This document shows positions 52,118 to 62,491 of a DNA stretch of 64,000 bases, one piece after another. Within the stretch, counting starts at the first letter, position 1; each line of letters begins with the position of its first letter. A model generated the notes under the pieces. That model was not told the origin of the DNA, did not search any database, and saw only the letters and a list, made by a program, of their open reading frames with translations. A program made the translations under genes and the position numbers. This stretch comes from Spraguea lophii. Taxonomy: Eukaryota > Microsporidia > Spragueidae. The DNA lies in the NCBI GenBank assembly GCA_001887945.1, contig LDOQ01000051.1:85474-149473 (forward strand), in the 5' to 3' direction.

Positions 52118-52966
52118 ATGTTACAATTGAAAAAAGAAAGTATAATTTCTTTATATTCTTCTATTAGCAATGATTTAAGAATTAACATTGTAAAAAGAGA
52201 TAAAAATTTTATGGAGTTTGATATAATAGGTGTTCATCCATCTGTTGCTAATTGTATACGAAGAGTCATTATGAATGAAATACCAACATTGGCAATAGAT
52301 ACTGTAATTGTAAAAGCAAATACAGGAGTAATGGCAGATGAGATTCTTTGTCATAGAATAGGTCTTATACCAATAATGATAGATCCGGATACAGTAGAAT
52401 TTAGAACTGGTGATTTATCTCCAACTAATTCTATTAAATTTCATTTAAACGTAAAAAACGATACAAAAAATATAACAACCGTTTATTCTGATAGTATAGA
52501 AGTAGATCAACAACATAATTTATCAGATGTTGTAAAAAAAGGATGTATAATAACAAAATTAGCACCAGGACAACATATTCACTTGGAAATGTACGCAGAA
52601 AAAAATATTGCAAAAGTACATACAAAATGGTCACCGGTATGTCCAATAACATATAGATTACATCCAATAATTCAAATAGGAGATTTTTATGGAGATGATG
52701 CTATAGAAGTAAAGAATAAATTCACTAAAGGTGTTATACAGATAGAAGAAAATAAAGCTGTTGTTAAAAATGAAAGAATAGAACGAATGAGCAGAAATTC
52801 AATGGAAATTAATACAGAAGATATTTTTATTGGTAAAAAAACAGATCATTTTATTTTTACCATTGAAACTTTGTGGATGGACCCATTAGATATTCTTAAA
52901 AGAGGATTAAAAGTTTTTAAAGAAAAAATATTAAAAATGAAAGAAGAAGCATATAATATTTCATAA
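52118..52966 (+). CDS. RPC40: RNA polymerase I/III subunit AC40
   Basis: 282 residues (yeast 335). It resembles the alpha/D/Rpb3-type assembly subunit shared by Pol I and Pol III. Characteristic blocks: GVHPSVANCIRRVIMNEIPTLAID, then the AC40 stretch DEILCHRIGLIPI, and the C-terminal dimerisation segment FTIETLWMDPLDILKRGL. Shortened mainly in the middle domain. Start at 52118; only CC, not CCC, precedes it. Confidence 0.93.
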   Translation: MLQLKKESIISLYSSISNDLRINIVKRDKNFMEFDIIGVHPSVANCIRRVIMNEIPTLAIDTVIVKANTGVMADEILCHRIGLIPIMIDPDTVEFRTGDLSPTNSIKFHLNVKNDTKNITTVYSDSIEVDQQHNLSDVVKKGCIITKLAPGQHIHLEMYAEKNIAKVHTKWSPVCPITYRLHPIIQIGDFYGDDAIEVKNKFTKGVIQIEENKAVVKNERIERMSRNSMEINTEDIFIGKKTDHFIFTIETLWMDPLDILKRGLKVFKEKILKMKEEAYNIS

Positions 52967-52988
52967 AAGTTACTTAGAATCATGCACT

Positions 52989-53516
52989 TTAATTAAAAGA
53001 TTTATATTTACTTTTAACTCTCTTTGACAACCATTTCATTCCTTGATCTACATTTTCCCATTCTTCAATTCTACATGGAAAAACACTGATATTCTTATAA
53101 CCACCATATTCCTTCTCCAACACATTCAATCTTCCATCCATATTTGTAGCATTGTTACAAAATAACAATACATTCATCTTTTCTATATTTTTCTCTCCTT
53201 CTATTATTGTTTTAAACTCACTGACAGAATAATCAAAATTTTTAGAATCTGCTGCATCAATTACGTATATGAGCGCATCTGCCAATTTTGCATTGCATGA
53301 CCATAATTTTCTCATTCCTTCATTCTCATCTAACAAACAAAGATAGATTTGAAGTCCATTATATTCTATCTTCTGTTCTAAATGTTTTACAAGTGTATTT
53401 TCAATCTCATCATGTTCTCCAGTTAATTTTGAATAAAATCTTCTTTTTCCTGGTCTATCTAATCCTATAACAATCATTCTACATCTTATTGCGGGAGAAC
53501 AACAATTAAATACCAT
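52989..53516 (-). CDS. ARF-like small GTPase with degenerate motifs
   Basis: 175 residues, ARF/ARL-sized. The P-loop reads GLDRPGKRR: the GLDxxGK frame of ARF proteins is kept, but the S/T that binds Mg is R. The WDxxG region is altered (LLDENEGMRKLW). WSCNAKLADALIYVIDAAD matches the ARF strand-helix unit. The NKxD base-recognition motif reads as CNNATN. Residue 2 is not glycine, so no myristoylation. This suggests a GTPase fold that binds nucleotide poorly, or not at all. Convergent with AC40. Confidence 0.72.
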   Translation of the reverse strand: MVFNCCSPAIRCRMIVIGLDRPGKRRFYSKLTGEHDEIENTLVKHLEQKIEYNGLQIYLCLLDENEGMRKLWSCNAKLADALIYVIDAADSKNFDYSVSEFKTIIEGEKNIEKMNVLLFCNNATNMDGRLNVLEKEYGGYKNISVFPCRIEEWENVDQGMKWLSKRVKSKYKSFN

Positions 53517-53802
53517 GGACTAAAAATTATTATTTTTTTTAAATATCAAAAAAAGCTTTAGATTTTGTTTTAAGAAATATTCATTTAAAGAAAAAAAATA
53601 AAATTTTTATTTTAACAATATCTATGTTTCTTTTATTTATCATTTTTTTTTTGATTTAGATAAAAATAATTACAATAAAAGAATTTTCAAATCAAGAATT
53701 TTTTATCTAAAAAAGAAAAAGAATAAAATTATTCTAAAAATAAAATATTAATTTATTAAAATATTCATCTTTCCTTTTTTGTTTAATGAATTTTGATATA
53801 TT

Positions 53803-54996
53803 TTAATTACCATTCTTAACAAAGTTTTTAACCATTTTATGACCATCTGCGGTTACTATTAGAATTCTTCTATCATCATCTTTTTCTAATAACAAATTAT
53901 TTTCTATTGTAAAATCCATTACTTTTTTATATTCAACAAATCCAGAGAATCCGGAATAAAGATACGATTCTTGTGTGTAGATTCTATTTCTATTATTTTC
54001 CCAAATAAAAAACTGATCTTTTATAGTATTAGGAAGAGGTTTCTCTGAAACATTCTGAAGATAATGTACTATTTGTTCTGCTTTGATCCCTTTATTAAAA
54101 GCTTGTGATACACTTTCTTCAGTAATCATTCCTACTGTAAGATTTGGAAGTGCAAGATAAAGTGTAGAAAATAATTTTAGAATAGCAATCTCATGCATAT
54201 GTGAGCAATACGCGTATATCTTAAAATTGGTTTCTATAATAAGATATTCTTCTTTTTGTTCTTTAGTGTTGCTGAACAACCATTTCATTTCATTGTAAAT
54301 TCTAATTCCATTCTGTTCAATCTTCACCAAACCAATTTCATCCAAATATTTTAAAAGATCTTTTTGTGCAGCTGATATTGCTTTTACCCTATAAAATTTA
54401 CCACCGCAATTTCCCATTTCAAAAAGCATAATCAATAAATCTATTTTTGCACCCTTATTTAATTCATTTATAAAATCTATACTAGAAAGAATAATCTCCC
54501 ATGTTTGCTCTCTTTTACTTTTCAACAAAAATTCAAATCCTTTCTGTGTAACCTTCCCATGCTCTATAATTTTTTTATATTTTAAAATATTATCTATTCT
54601 TCCTATACATTTATCATATCTTCCTTCCACAATAAGTTGTAATATTTTTATTTTCCTTTCATCAAACAACCCTTTCTCTTCCAATACATATTCTTCATAA
54701 AAAATATTTGTAGGATTTTTCTCTGCAAAACCCTTTTTTATAGAAGAAAGAAATATTTTGTTTATAAAAATATTATTACCATCTTTATAAAGTATATTAA
54801 GATTTTTCAATATTTTATATCTACTTTTATCACCCTTGGTATTCTTTACATGCTTTGCTATACACATTAATTCTATAATTAACTTTGATATATCAGAACC
54901 CAATATTTTTAAAAGTCTTAAACAGAATATATTATTCTTATAAAGATATTCTCGTTCTTTGATAGATAGAAGATATTGAATTACCATGTAATTCAT
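53803..54996 (-). CDS. TFB2: TFIIH subunit Tfb2 (p52)
   Basis: 397 residues (yeast 513). GFEFLL with QTWEIIL in the middle and the C-terminal block LIIETNFKIYAYCSHMHEIAILKLFSTLYLALPN, GMITEESVSQAFNKGI, QIVHYL and DQFFIWENNRNRI are typical of the family. Tfb2 holds and stimulates the XPB (Ssl2) helicase in transcription and repair. CCC four bases before the ATG at 54996 fixes the start; a TTG at 55008 in frame is less likely. N-terminal winged-helix part is shortened. Confidence 0.88.
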   Translation of the reverse strand: MNYMVIQYLLSIKEREYLYKNNIFCLRLLKILGSDISKLIIELMCIAKHVKNTKGDKSRYKILKNLNILYKDGNNIFINKIFLSSIKKGFAEKNPTNIFYEEYVLEEKGLFDERKIKILQLIVEGRYDKCIGRIDNILKYKKIIEHGKVTQKGFEFLLKSKREQTWEIILSSIDFINELNKGAKIDLLIMLFEMGNCGGKFYRVKAISAAQKDLLKYLDEIGLVKIEQNGIRIYNEMKWLFSNTKEQKEEYLIIETNFKIYAYCSHMHEIAILKLFSTLYLALPNLTVGMITEESVSQAFNKGIKAEQIVHYLQNVSEKPLPNTIKDQFFIWENNRNRIYTQESYLYSGFSGFVEYKKVMDFTIENNLLLEKDDDRRILIVTADGHKMVKNFVKNGN

Positions 54997-55227
54997 TGAA
55001 GGGTGCAAATAAAAATATCTTATAATTATATATAAGTATAATTTAATAACAGAATGAAATATAATATAAATTATTTAATGTTTTAAAGATAAAGTTGCAT
55101 CGAAAATAATAAATTATATTTTATAAACGTATTACAATAAATTACTTAATAATAAACTATTTAAAATATAATGATAGTAATTTACTATAACAAAACTACT
55201 TAATAAAAAAATATAATGCTAATAATT

Positions 55228-58200
55228 TTATTCAAAAGAATTAAATAATCCATATCTTTTCAATAAAATAATTATACTAAAATATAACACAGGATAATTT
55301 TCTATAAAATATTCTATTCCCCGATTATCATTAACTTTTAACAATTTTAATATCATTTTGGGGCCCATAATCCTTGATTTTAAAATTATATCATATTCTT
55401 CATTACAATTATCATTATCCGTATCTGAAGAACTACAATCATATATTTTATACACAGTAAATATATTATCTTCTACTTCCACTTTACATTCTATATCTTG
55501 TAATTCATCAAAAAATACTCTCTTTCTATCTTTATAATATTTTATATTTAAAAGCATATCATCTTTCATCTTAATTTCTAAATTATCTATCAATCTTTTA
55601 AATTCTATTATTTCATCGTATAATTCTCTTTCAGAATAATATTTAAATATATAAGGTATTATAAGCTTAAAATTATCTTTCATATGATTATTATTATTAT
55701 CTCTCATAGTATTTTCATTGTTATTGTTGTCGTTGATAGTATTTTCATTATTATTGTTATCGTTAATGGTATCGTCGTTATTATTGTTATCCTTAATGGT
55801 ATTTTCATTCTTATTGTTATTAATTGTATCGCGTCTATTACTATTCTCTCCATTATTATCTTCATTGTTATTATTTTTATATTCTTTTAATAATCTTTCT
55901 ATTAAATGTTGTAATGGTCCATTATAAAGATATAAATATAATTCTAATATATCTATGTATTTATATTCTTCTTCTATATAATTTATATACAGATTATAAT
56001 CTCCTATTTTTTTAATAAATATATTTTCTATATTATTATCTATTTTATCTTCTTTTACTAAATAATATTTTCTATAATTATTCACATCTTCTTTTTTTGT
56101 AATAATATTACTTTTATCTGTATATTCATTGGTTATAACATATTCTTTATACATAGATGTTTTATTAAATTCTTTAAACCATTGTTCTTTATCTTTTAAA
56201 GCATCTTCTATATTATATAATATTTTGGTTAGTTTATTCTTGTTATTCTTTTTTAAAATTATTAATATTTTTTCTTCTAATCTTCTGTTTATTACGGATG
56301 TTAGCATAGAAATATAATTTTTTAATATTTTTATTTTATCGTTACTTTTATTGTATTTTTCTATTAATCCTTCTTCAAATAATAATTCTATGTAATGATT
56401 CTTTTTATTGGTGGTGTAAATAGATTTATTCTTTTTATGTTTAGTAATTTTAATTTTATTTTTTTTATCTGTTTTTGGGATAGTTTCTTTGGTATTTGTT
56501 TCATTGTTTGTGGATTTATTGTTATTTTCGTTGTTATTATCTCTACTGTTATTATTGTTTTTAGATCTAATATTATCTTCGTTATTATTACAGTCATCAG
56601 ATTTAGTATTATCTTTGTTGTTATTACAATCATCAGATTTAGTATTATCTTTATTATGTTCGTTTATATCATTATCTTTAAATTTATTTTCTTCATTTAT
56701 CTTACAGTCTCTATTATCGTTATCACTTTTATTGATAGTTTTATGTTTTTCATCGTTTACTTGGCCTTCTGCATTATTATTAATAGGTTTACCTTCTTTT
56801 ACTTCTACGCTTTCATTTATTCCATTTCTTTTATCGATATTCCCATGTTTTATATTTTTATCATCATCTTGATATATTTTAACTCTTGCACCATCTTTAT
56901 AACTTTCATTATAAACTTCTTCCTCCTCATCATCTTTATTTTCATTCATAAATACTCTTCCACCATCTAAATCTATTATTACAATATTATCATTATATTT
57001 ATTAGCCATTATTCTATCAAAATATTTATAATTATGATTATGTTTACCATTTTCCTTATTCTTACTCTTTCTTAATCTGTTAAATATATTTGATTTATCT
57101 TTACTTTTATCTTCTTCCATTACATAACAAAGTATATAAGGAAATGGCGATTCTACCAATATTTCAGTCTCTTTGCTTATTCTACTTATTATAGTATTTT
57201 TATATTTGAAAGGATTTATAATTTTTAATATACAAACAAGTATATTGAATATCTTATTATTGGATGAAGAATAAATTATTATTCTTTTTTCTAATAACAC
57301 TGAATTTAATAGTTCTATGATAAATGTAGATTGATATGATTCGTAATTATAATTAGATAATTCATATTTTAAAATTATATTATTATTGGTGTTGTTATTG
57401 GTGTTATTATTTTTATTATTATCATTATTGCTATCATCCCCATTAACAAAATTATTATTACATTTATTATCTTTACCATCATCTTTATTATCAATCGATA
57501 ATAATATTTTATTGTCTATTCTTATTGTTTCTAAAAATATATTCATATCAATTTTACTTTCAATTTCACTAAATTTTATTATCCAATTTTCTATATTATC
57601 TGTATATTTATCAGCATGTAATAATAATACATGTATTTCTTCTAAGAATAAAATTACTAAAGAATATACACTAGTATCTTTATACGAGAACAATACTTTC
57701 TGTATTTCTCCTATTCTATAAGAATCAAAACTATTAATGGTGGATGATACCAATGGTATTATATCTGGTATTATAGTATTTGAAGATATTAAATTATATT
57801 TAATATCGTTATATATATTATTTTTATCTTTCATTTTATTATCATTCTCTTCTAATTTATTATCTGATAATATTTTTTTATTACTTTCTTCTTGTATATC
57901 CTGTTTTTCATCATCTGATACTCTATTGTAAAATACCAACTTATTATTTCGTATAGTTACACTATGAAACTTTTTACTTCCTTTCTTCTTCAGAATATAT
58001 TTTTTGTTGTCTATGCATATAACATCTTTATTTATATTTCTATTTATTTCTGAAATATTGGTAGCATAAAGAATATAATTTTGAGGATGTTTACCCGTGG
58101 TATAAATTATATAATAGTTTTCTGATGAAATATCATTAATAATATTTCTATCATCGATATTCTTATTTGATATATTTCTATCTTTTATATTCTTATTTAA

Positions 58201-58377
58201 TACATTATATGATTCCGTATTGTCAAACACACATACTTTATTGTTATTATTTACAAGTAAATAATAATCATTGGGTATTTGCTTGTTTACTGGATGTACT
58301 TTCATATGTGATATAGGATATTTATCTTTTACTAATAATTTAGTGGATTTGTATTTAAAATAACCTGATATTTGCAT
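55228..58377 (-). CDS. DENN-domain protein with Asn-rich insertions
   Basis: 1049 residues. The DENN core is visible as TFIIELLNSVLLEKRIIIYSSS, then INPFKYKNTIISRIS, then VESPFPYILCYV and VIIDLDGGRVF, with an upstream part near YSLVILFLEEIH. DENN proteins act as exchange factors for Rab GTPases. The remainder is inflated by Asn/Asp/Lys runs, including the repeated DNTKSDDCNNN and NDNNNNENTI. CCCC lies three bases before the ATG at 58377, so a further upstream hydrophobic stretch in the same frame is not part of the protein. The C-terminus carries a helical d-DENN-like region. Confidence 0.75.
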   Translation of the reverse strand: MQISGYFKYKSTKLLVKDKYPISHMKVHPVNKQIPNDYYLLVNNNNKVCVFDNTESYNVLNKNIKDRNISNKNIDDRNIINDISSENYYIIYTTGKHPQNYILYATNISEINRNINKDVICIDNKKYILKKKGSKKFHSVTIRNNKLVFYNRVSDDEKQDIQEESNKKILSDNKLEENDNKMKDKNNIYNDIKYNLISSNTIIPDIIPLVSSTINSFDSYRIGEIQKVLFSYKDTSVYSLVILFLEEIHVLLLHADKYTDNIENWIIKFSEIESKIDMNIFLETIRIDNKILLSIDNKDDGKDNKCNNNFVNGDDSNNDNNKNNNTNNNTNNNIILKYELSNYNYESYQSTFIIELLNSVLLEKRIIIYSSSNNKIFNILVCILKIINPFKYKNTIISRISKETEILVESPFPYILCYVMEEDKSKDKSNIFNRLRKSKNKENGKHNHNYKYFDRIMANKYNDNIVIIDLDGGRVFMNENKDDEEEEVYNESYKDGARVKIYQDDDKNIKHGNIDKRNGINESVEVKEGKPINNNAEGQVNDEKHKTINKSDNDNRDCKINEENKFKDNDINEHNKDNTKSDDCNNNKDNTKSDDCNNNEDNIRSKNNNNSRDNNNENNNKSTNNETNTKETIPKTDKKNKIKITKHKKNKSIYTTNKKNHYIELLFEEGLIEKYNKSNDKIKILKNYISMLTSVINRRLEEKILIILKKNNKNKLTKILYNIEDALKDKEQWFKEFNKTSMYKEYVITNEYTDKSNIITKKEDVNNYRKYYLVKEDKIDNNIENIFIKKIGDYNLYINYIEEEYKYIDILELYLYLYNGPLQHLIERLLKEYKNNNNEDNNGENSNRRDTINNNKNENTIKDNNNNDDTINDNNNNENTINDNNNNENTMRDNNNNHMKDNFKLIIPYIFKYYSERELYDEIIEFKRLIDNLEIKMKDDMLLNIKYYKDRKRVFFDELQDIECKVEVEDNIFTVYKIYDCSSSDTDNDNCNEEYDIILKSRIMGPKMILKLLKVNDNRGIEYFIENYPVLYFSIIILLKRYGLFNSFE

Positions 58378-58964
58378 AAAGGGGAGAAAACAAGAAACAC
58401 TTATAAAATGATAAGAAAAAAATATTTTTATTATCATTTTATATTAATTATATTATAATAGTTTTTAAAGCATATGATATATAATTGGAATAAATGCAAA
58501 ATGTATTTAAAAAAAAATAAAATCATTTATCGCTACAGTTTAAAATGAACAACAGTTATATTTAACACAAATAAAAATATATTTCATACGGTAAAAATTT
58601 TTTAATCTAAGCATTCATATAAAAACAGATCGCATCATAATCATTTAACATCAATATATGTATGAAACTTATCGGGACTTCCAATCATCTCAGAATATAA
58701 CTATACAATATTCTATTTAAATAATTTTATTGCTAGGAAGAGAAAGCAATAAGGAGTTTGGATCTTATATTATTATACGTTTTATCAAAGGTTAGCTTAT
58801 AAATAACTTATCTTTTCCTCATCAAAAATGTGGGTAAAAAGTCGTTTTAACTTTCAAAAAAGGTGTATAAAAAGTAGTTTTAAAAGAAAATAAATTCATT
58901 GATAATATTTAATAAGTTCAATGATGCGGAAAATGAGCATTTTTATCGTATAAATAAAAATATT
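58378..58964. other. Intergenic, no gene seen
   Basis: About 590 bases upstream of the DENN gene, AT-rich, with no recognised element before the Merlin relic. Confidence 0.5.
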
Positions 58965-59226
58965 CTCTTATATAATTTTTTATATTTTTGACTTCATTAG
59001 ATCCTCTTGTTTTTAAAAAATCCTTCACGTGTTTCCATTTATTCTTTATGTTTTATGTGCGGATTATAGGATTATTTGGATCCACAAATCCCTAGAGTGA
59101 TTTACGCTGTAATGGATATAATTCATTTCAGTCAATAATTATATCCTTCCACGAAGAAGAAATAATGTTATTCCCTTTTTATATTGCGAAATACAATTTT
59201 TTTAAGTTTTAATGCATTTCTTTTAG

Positions 59227-59240
59227 TAGTTATTTCAACA
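59227..59240. repeat. Target-site duplication, left copy
   Basis: TAGTTATTTCAACA, repeated exactly at 59740-59753. The site lies inside the dead Merlin transposase. Confidence 0.92.
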
Positions 59241-59739
59241 TTTTTTTTTACGAATGAAACTTTTATTTATCAAAGCTTCCTGGCCGGTTGCGGCCTACCA
59301 TGGTCTGTGACCTTCGGTTCCTCGAGCGACATTAAACTTGTACTAACTGGTTTCACTACAGATATGCATTAATCTCATCTTACCTTATGCTCCAGAGTGT
59401 TAGGATTTTGCGTATGGTGCGCGTCGCCGCCCCCACTTCCAGCTCTTAAGGAATTCCCAGCCTCTTTCGTTGCATAGTATTGGCCGAGTCACTAATCAAT
59501 ACAGGGATTGCAACTACATCAGCTAAACACTACTTTAATCTAGTAGCGGGGCCGTCGTACAAGGCACAGCTATGCTGCGCTATCGAAACCTCACCCACTC
59601 AACAACCTTTTTTTTTTTTCTCTTCTGCATTTATTATTATTATTTTTTTTTGTTTTGAAAACTTTTTCTGGATGAGGGATTCGAACCCGCCAGGCTTGGG
59701 GTTTGGTTACCACCCCACGACCACTGGGCCAGGCGGGAC
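59241..59739 (-). mobile_element. tRNA-derived SINE, full-length young copy in Merlin relic
   Basis: 499 bp, nearly identical to 9555-10046 apart from scattered substitutions and a longer T run. Box A (TGGCCCAGTGG) and box B (GGTTCGAATCC) are intact on the minus strand. Exact 14 bp target-site duplications flank it, and removing the element and one duplication rejoins the two Merlin pieces. Confidence 0.93.
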
Positions 59740-59753
59740 TAGTTATTTCAACA
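59740..59753. repeat. Target-site duplication, right copy
   Basis: Exact repeat of 59227-59240. Confidence 0.92.
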
Positions 59754-60029
59754 AAAAACATTCTTTTGTCTCTCTACATACTCCTCCAACACACTATTTT
59801 TTTGTTGTTCTATCCCTATTATACTTTCTTTTTGTACGATAAGTTTCATCTATCTCAGCTGATAATTTTTTTCTCTTATTCTTTTTTGGATAGATATTTT
59901 ATTTTATTCTATAATATATTCCTAATATTTCCATAGATAATATTAGAAATACTGTTTTCTCTTAAAATTTGTTTTTTTTTTGAAATATCATAAATTATCA
60001 ATAAAATTTTTGATAAAGATGTCTTCAAA

Positions 60030-60415
60030 CTATATAATAATGTTTTTTTCTGGTGAAAATGAAGTATTTGTGCATTTAAATTTAAAATTAGTACACTTCC
60101 ATAACCATTTGTTTATGTCTTCATTAATCATCAGTTTCAATGTTTTTTTACATTTAAAATATTTTTCAAAAATTTTTAAAATACTCAAATCTACCAAATA
60201 ATCAAAAAAAACTTTAGAGTTTCTCATTAATGAGATCAATTCTAATCTATTGATAACATGAGCTTTATCATAAGAATCTCTTTTATACATCTTTTTTGTA
60301 AGTTAAAACGATCTTTTACCAAAGCGTTATATAATTAAATTTATTCTCTAATATAATATCTGATTCTAAGATATATTCCACATGTTTTATAAATGTTGTA
60401 TTTTGTTCAATTGTC
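60030..60415 (-). pseudogene. Possible Iws1/Spn1 (TFIIS N-domain) relic
   Basis: The minus strand holds two protein-like blocks in different frames: HVEYILESDIILENKFNYI (upstream) and INRLELISLMRNSKVFFDYL with LVDLSILKIFEKYF (downstream), then INEDINKWLW. Order and spacing recall the TFIIS N-terminal/LW domain of Iws1 (Spn1), with a frameshift and an internal deletion. Similarity is by pattern only; it may be another helical-repeat protein. Confidence 0.35.
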
Positions 60416-60747
60416 ATATATAATAGCTGTTTTACATTTTTTTATTTGAAAACAATCAAAATAAAAATTAAATAAGATTGACATGTTTTAGTACGTTTTT
60501 AATTTTTCTATTTTTTTATTAAAAACTATTATAAAATTTAAAAAAGCCTATCAAAAAAAGATCATTTTAAATATTATAAAATAAAAAGAAAAGCATTCCA
60601 AATTATATAACAAGCATTATAAAGCAAATAAAAAACGTTCTGACTTAATTTAAGAGAATATAAATAGTAAAAAAATATATAAATAATCAAAAAATGTTTT
60701 ATTTTGATAGCAAATAAGTATATAAACCGATTTCAACATTTAGCCCT

Positions 60748-61218
60748 ATGTTTTTCAATTTGCTATTTCTCAATCTTTTAACATTAAAGCATTTTGACCA
60801 TAAGAATTTATATTTTAGCAATATCAAAAATGCCGAAAGTGATAGAACACAAAATATAGTATTAATGGGAGAAAATAGTAAAAGAAGTATATATGATCTT
60901 CATAACTACAAAACGGGATTTTATGATTGTAGTTGGGAATCAATGAATAGATCAAACGTTTACTTTTCTGTAAAAGGAATACTTCTAGAAAACGATGGAA
61001 ATTGTGATATTAATAGAGAGAATATATTAGAATCCATAGTTAGCGGAATATTATTTGTTCATATATCAATATGTCCATGGAATAACATCGAAGAAATAAA
61101 TATAATAAAAGGGGATTTGAGTAATGACAGATATACAATTGAAGATATATTATCTAGAGAAATAAAAATTGATAATTTTTATGTAAAAGTTAATAGTCAT
61201 TTTTTTTTTTACGAATGA
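60748..61218 (+). pseudogene. Family A gene truncated by SINE
   Basis: The first 150 or so codons match the family A gene at 12634, including the leader, CDINRENILESIV and YTIEDILSREI, and keep a CCC one base before the ATG. Homology stops at about 61197; the frame then runs into the SINE's T run and halts within a few codons at 61218. The 3' half (about 170 codons, including the basic tail) is missing. A short secreted product could still be made. Confidence 0.82.
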
Positions 61219-61437
61219 AACTTTTATTTATCAAAGCTTCCTGGCCGGTTGCGGCCTACCATGGTCTGTGACCTTCGGTTCCTCGAGCGACATTAAACTT
61301 GTACTAACTGGTTTCGCTACAGATATGCATTAATCTCATCTTACCTTATGCTCCAGAGTGTTAGGATTTTGCGTATGGTGCGCGTCGCCGCCCCCACTTC
61401 CAGCTCTTAAGGAATTCCCAGTCTCTTTCGTTGCATA
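61201..61437 (-). mobile_element. tRNA-derived SINE, 5'-truncated young copy
   Basis: Nearly identical to the 3' half of the copies at 9.5 and 59 kb, starting inside the body (GTTGCATA) so the tRNA-like head is missing. Truncation at the 5' end is usual in target-primed insertion. No target-site duplication is visible, which points to a rearrangement at this junction. Confidence 0.88.
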
Positions 61438-61439
61438 AT

Positions 61440-61626
61440 TAAAAAGTAAGGTTAATATAAATATATATCGAAGAAAATTAGTACAAATATATTACGTGGT
61501 TTAAGACGAATTAGCATACTTATGTTATAGTTAACAAGAACTTTAGCAACCGTTTTTTACTACAATTTTAACATTATTACTTAAATTTTATAAATATTTT
61601 TGTTTTATTTTTAAAAAATTGAACGA
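61440..61626 (+). repeat. Segment S, inverted relative to its flanks
   Basis: Matches 11378-11565 in the same orientation even though the duplicated flanks are inverted. It is bounded by the truncated SINE on the left and the old SINE on the right. Confidence 0.7.
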
Positions 61627-62100
61627 TTTTTTTATATAAAACTTTTATTTATTAAAATTATTCTGGCTGATCGCGACTTACCATGGCCTAATACCTTTGG
61701 TTCCTAAAGCACATCTACATTTGTATTAACCAGTTTCACCGCAAATATACCCAAATTTGATCTTATCTTATGCCCTAGAGCGTTGGGATTTTGCGTATGA
61801 TGCAATCATCATTCTATCATCATCAACGATATTCTCGACCTCTTTTTTGGGATAATATTGACCGAGTTACAAATCAATACAGGGATCGCAATTATACCAA
61901 TTAAACACTATTTTAATCTAGTAATAGAACCGTCATACAAGACATAACTAATGTTGCATTGTCGAACTCTCATTCACCCAACAACTTTTCTTTCCTATCT
62001 TTTATTTTGTTTCTTTGAAACTTCTCCTGGGTGAAGGGTTTGAATCTGTTAGGTTTTGACTTTGGGTACCATCCCACGACTGTCATGTTAAGCAAACTAT
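61627..62100 (-). mobile_element. tRNA-derived SINE, old copy shared with 10911-11376
   Basis: Full-length layout, decayed. The 3' end is AAAACTTTTATTTATTAAAA, the body has TTACCATGGCC and CAAATCAATACAGGGAT, and the head on the minus strand has GGGATGGTACCC and box B reduced to GATTCAAACCC. Its flank on the head side matches that of the old SINE in copy A, so the insertion came before the duplication. Confidence 0.82.
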
Positions 62101-62491
62101 TACCACAATAAATTTTTATAAGTAATTACTTAATTATTTTTCTTTATATTTATGAAATCCGTCTCTACATTTAAGAAAACCATTACGATACATTGTCTCA
62201 GACAAATTTCTATATTAAAAAAATACAAATTAAAAGTATGCTTTTGTAATATTTTTTATATACAATTAATCCACTGTATAAAACAAGTCGAACACAATTT
62301 TTTAAAATATAATTTTTTTAAAAAAAATCTTTAAAATCAACAAAAATTTTTAGAAAAATTAAAAAAATGAAAAAAATAGATATATTTCATTTTTAACAAG
62401 TAAAATTAAATATTTTAAAAATTATAATAAATAAAAATCAGTACTTCATAAAAATTCAATAAAATTGATCTAAAAAACTTATAATCAAACC

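Larger units (their letters stand above)
58965..59900 (-). pseudogene. Dead Merlin-type DNA transposase, split by a SINE
   Basis: On the minus strand, ordered blocks of the ISXO2/IS1016-like transposase of Merlin elements appear in changing frames. EIDETY with RKYN lies near 59830-59856 and CVGGVCRETKECFLLK near 59760-59800. After the SINE come VEGYNY, then EMNYIHYSVNHS and FVDPN, and WKHVKDFLKTRG near 59000. E of EIDET and H of VNHS are family landmarks; the middle acid may have been changed. Several frameshifts and stops make it non-functional. Terminal inverted repeats were not found by eye. Confidence 0.72.

Noticed and set aside
58378..58437. Signal-peptide-like extension of the DENN protein
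   Set aside because: The ATG at 58377 with CCCC three bases before it is a better start, and a secretion signal makes no sense for a cytosolic DENN protein.
59480..59842. 120-codon plus-strand ORF running through the young SINE
   Set aside because: It is the complement of the SINE: the RDSNPPG stretch is just the antisense of box B, and the frame ends in flanking relic DNA. No protein family fits.
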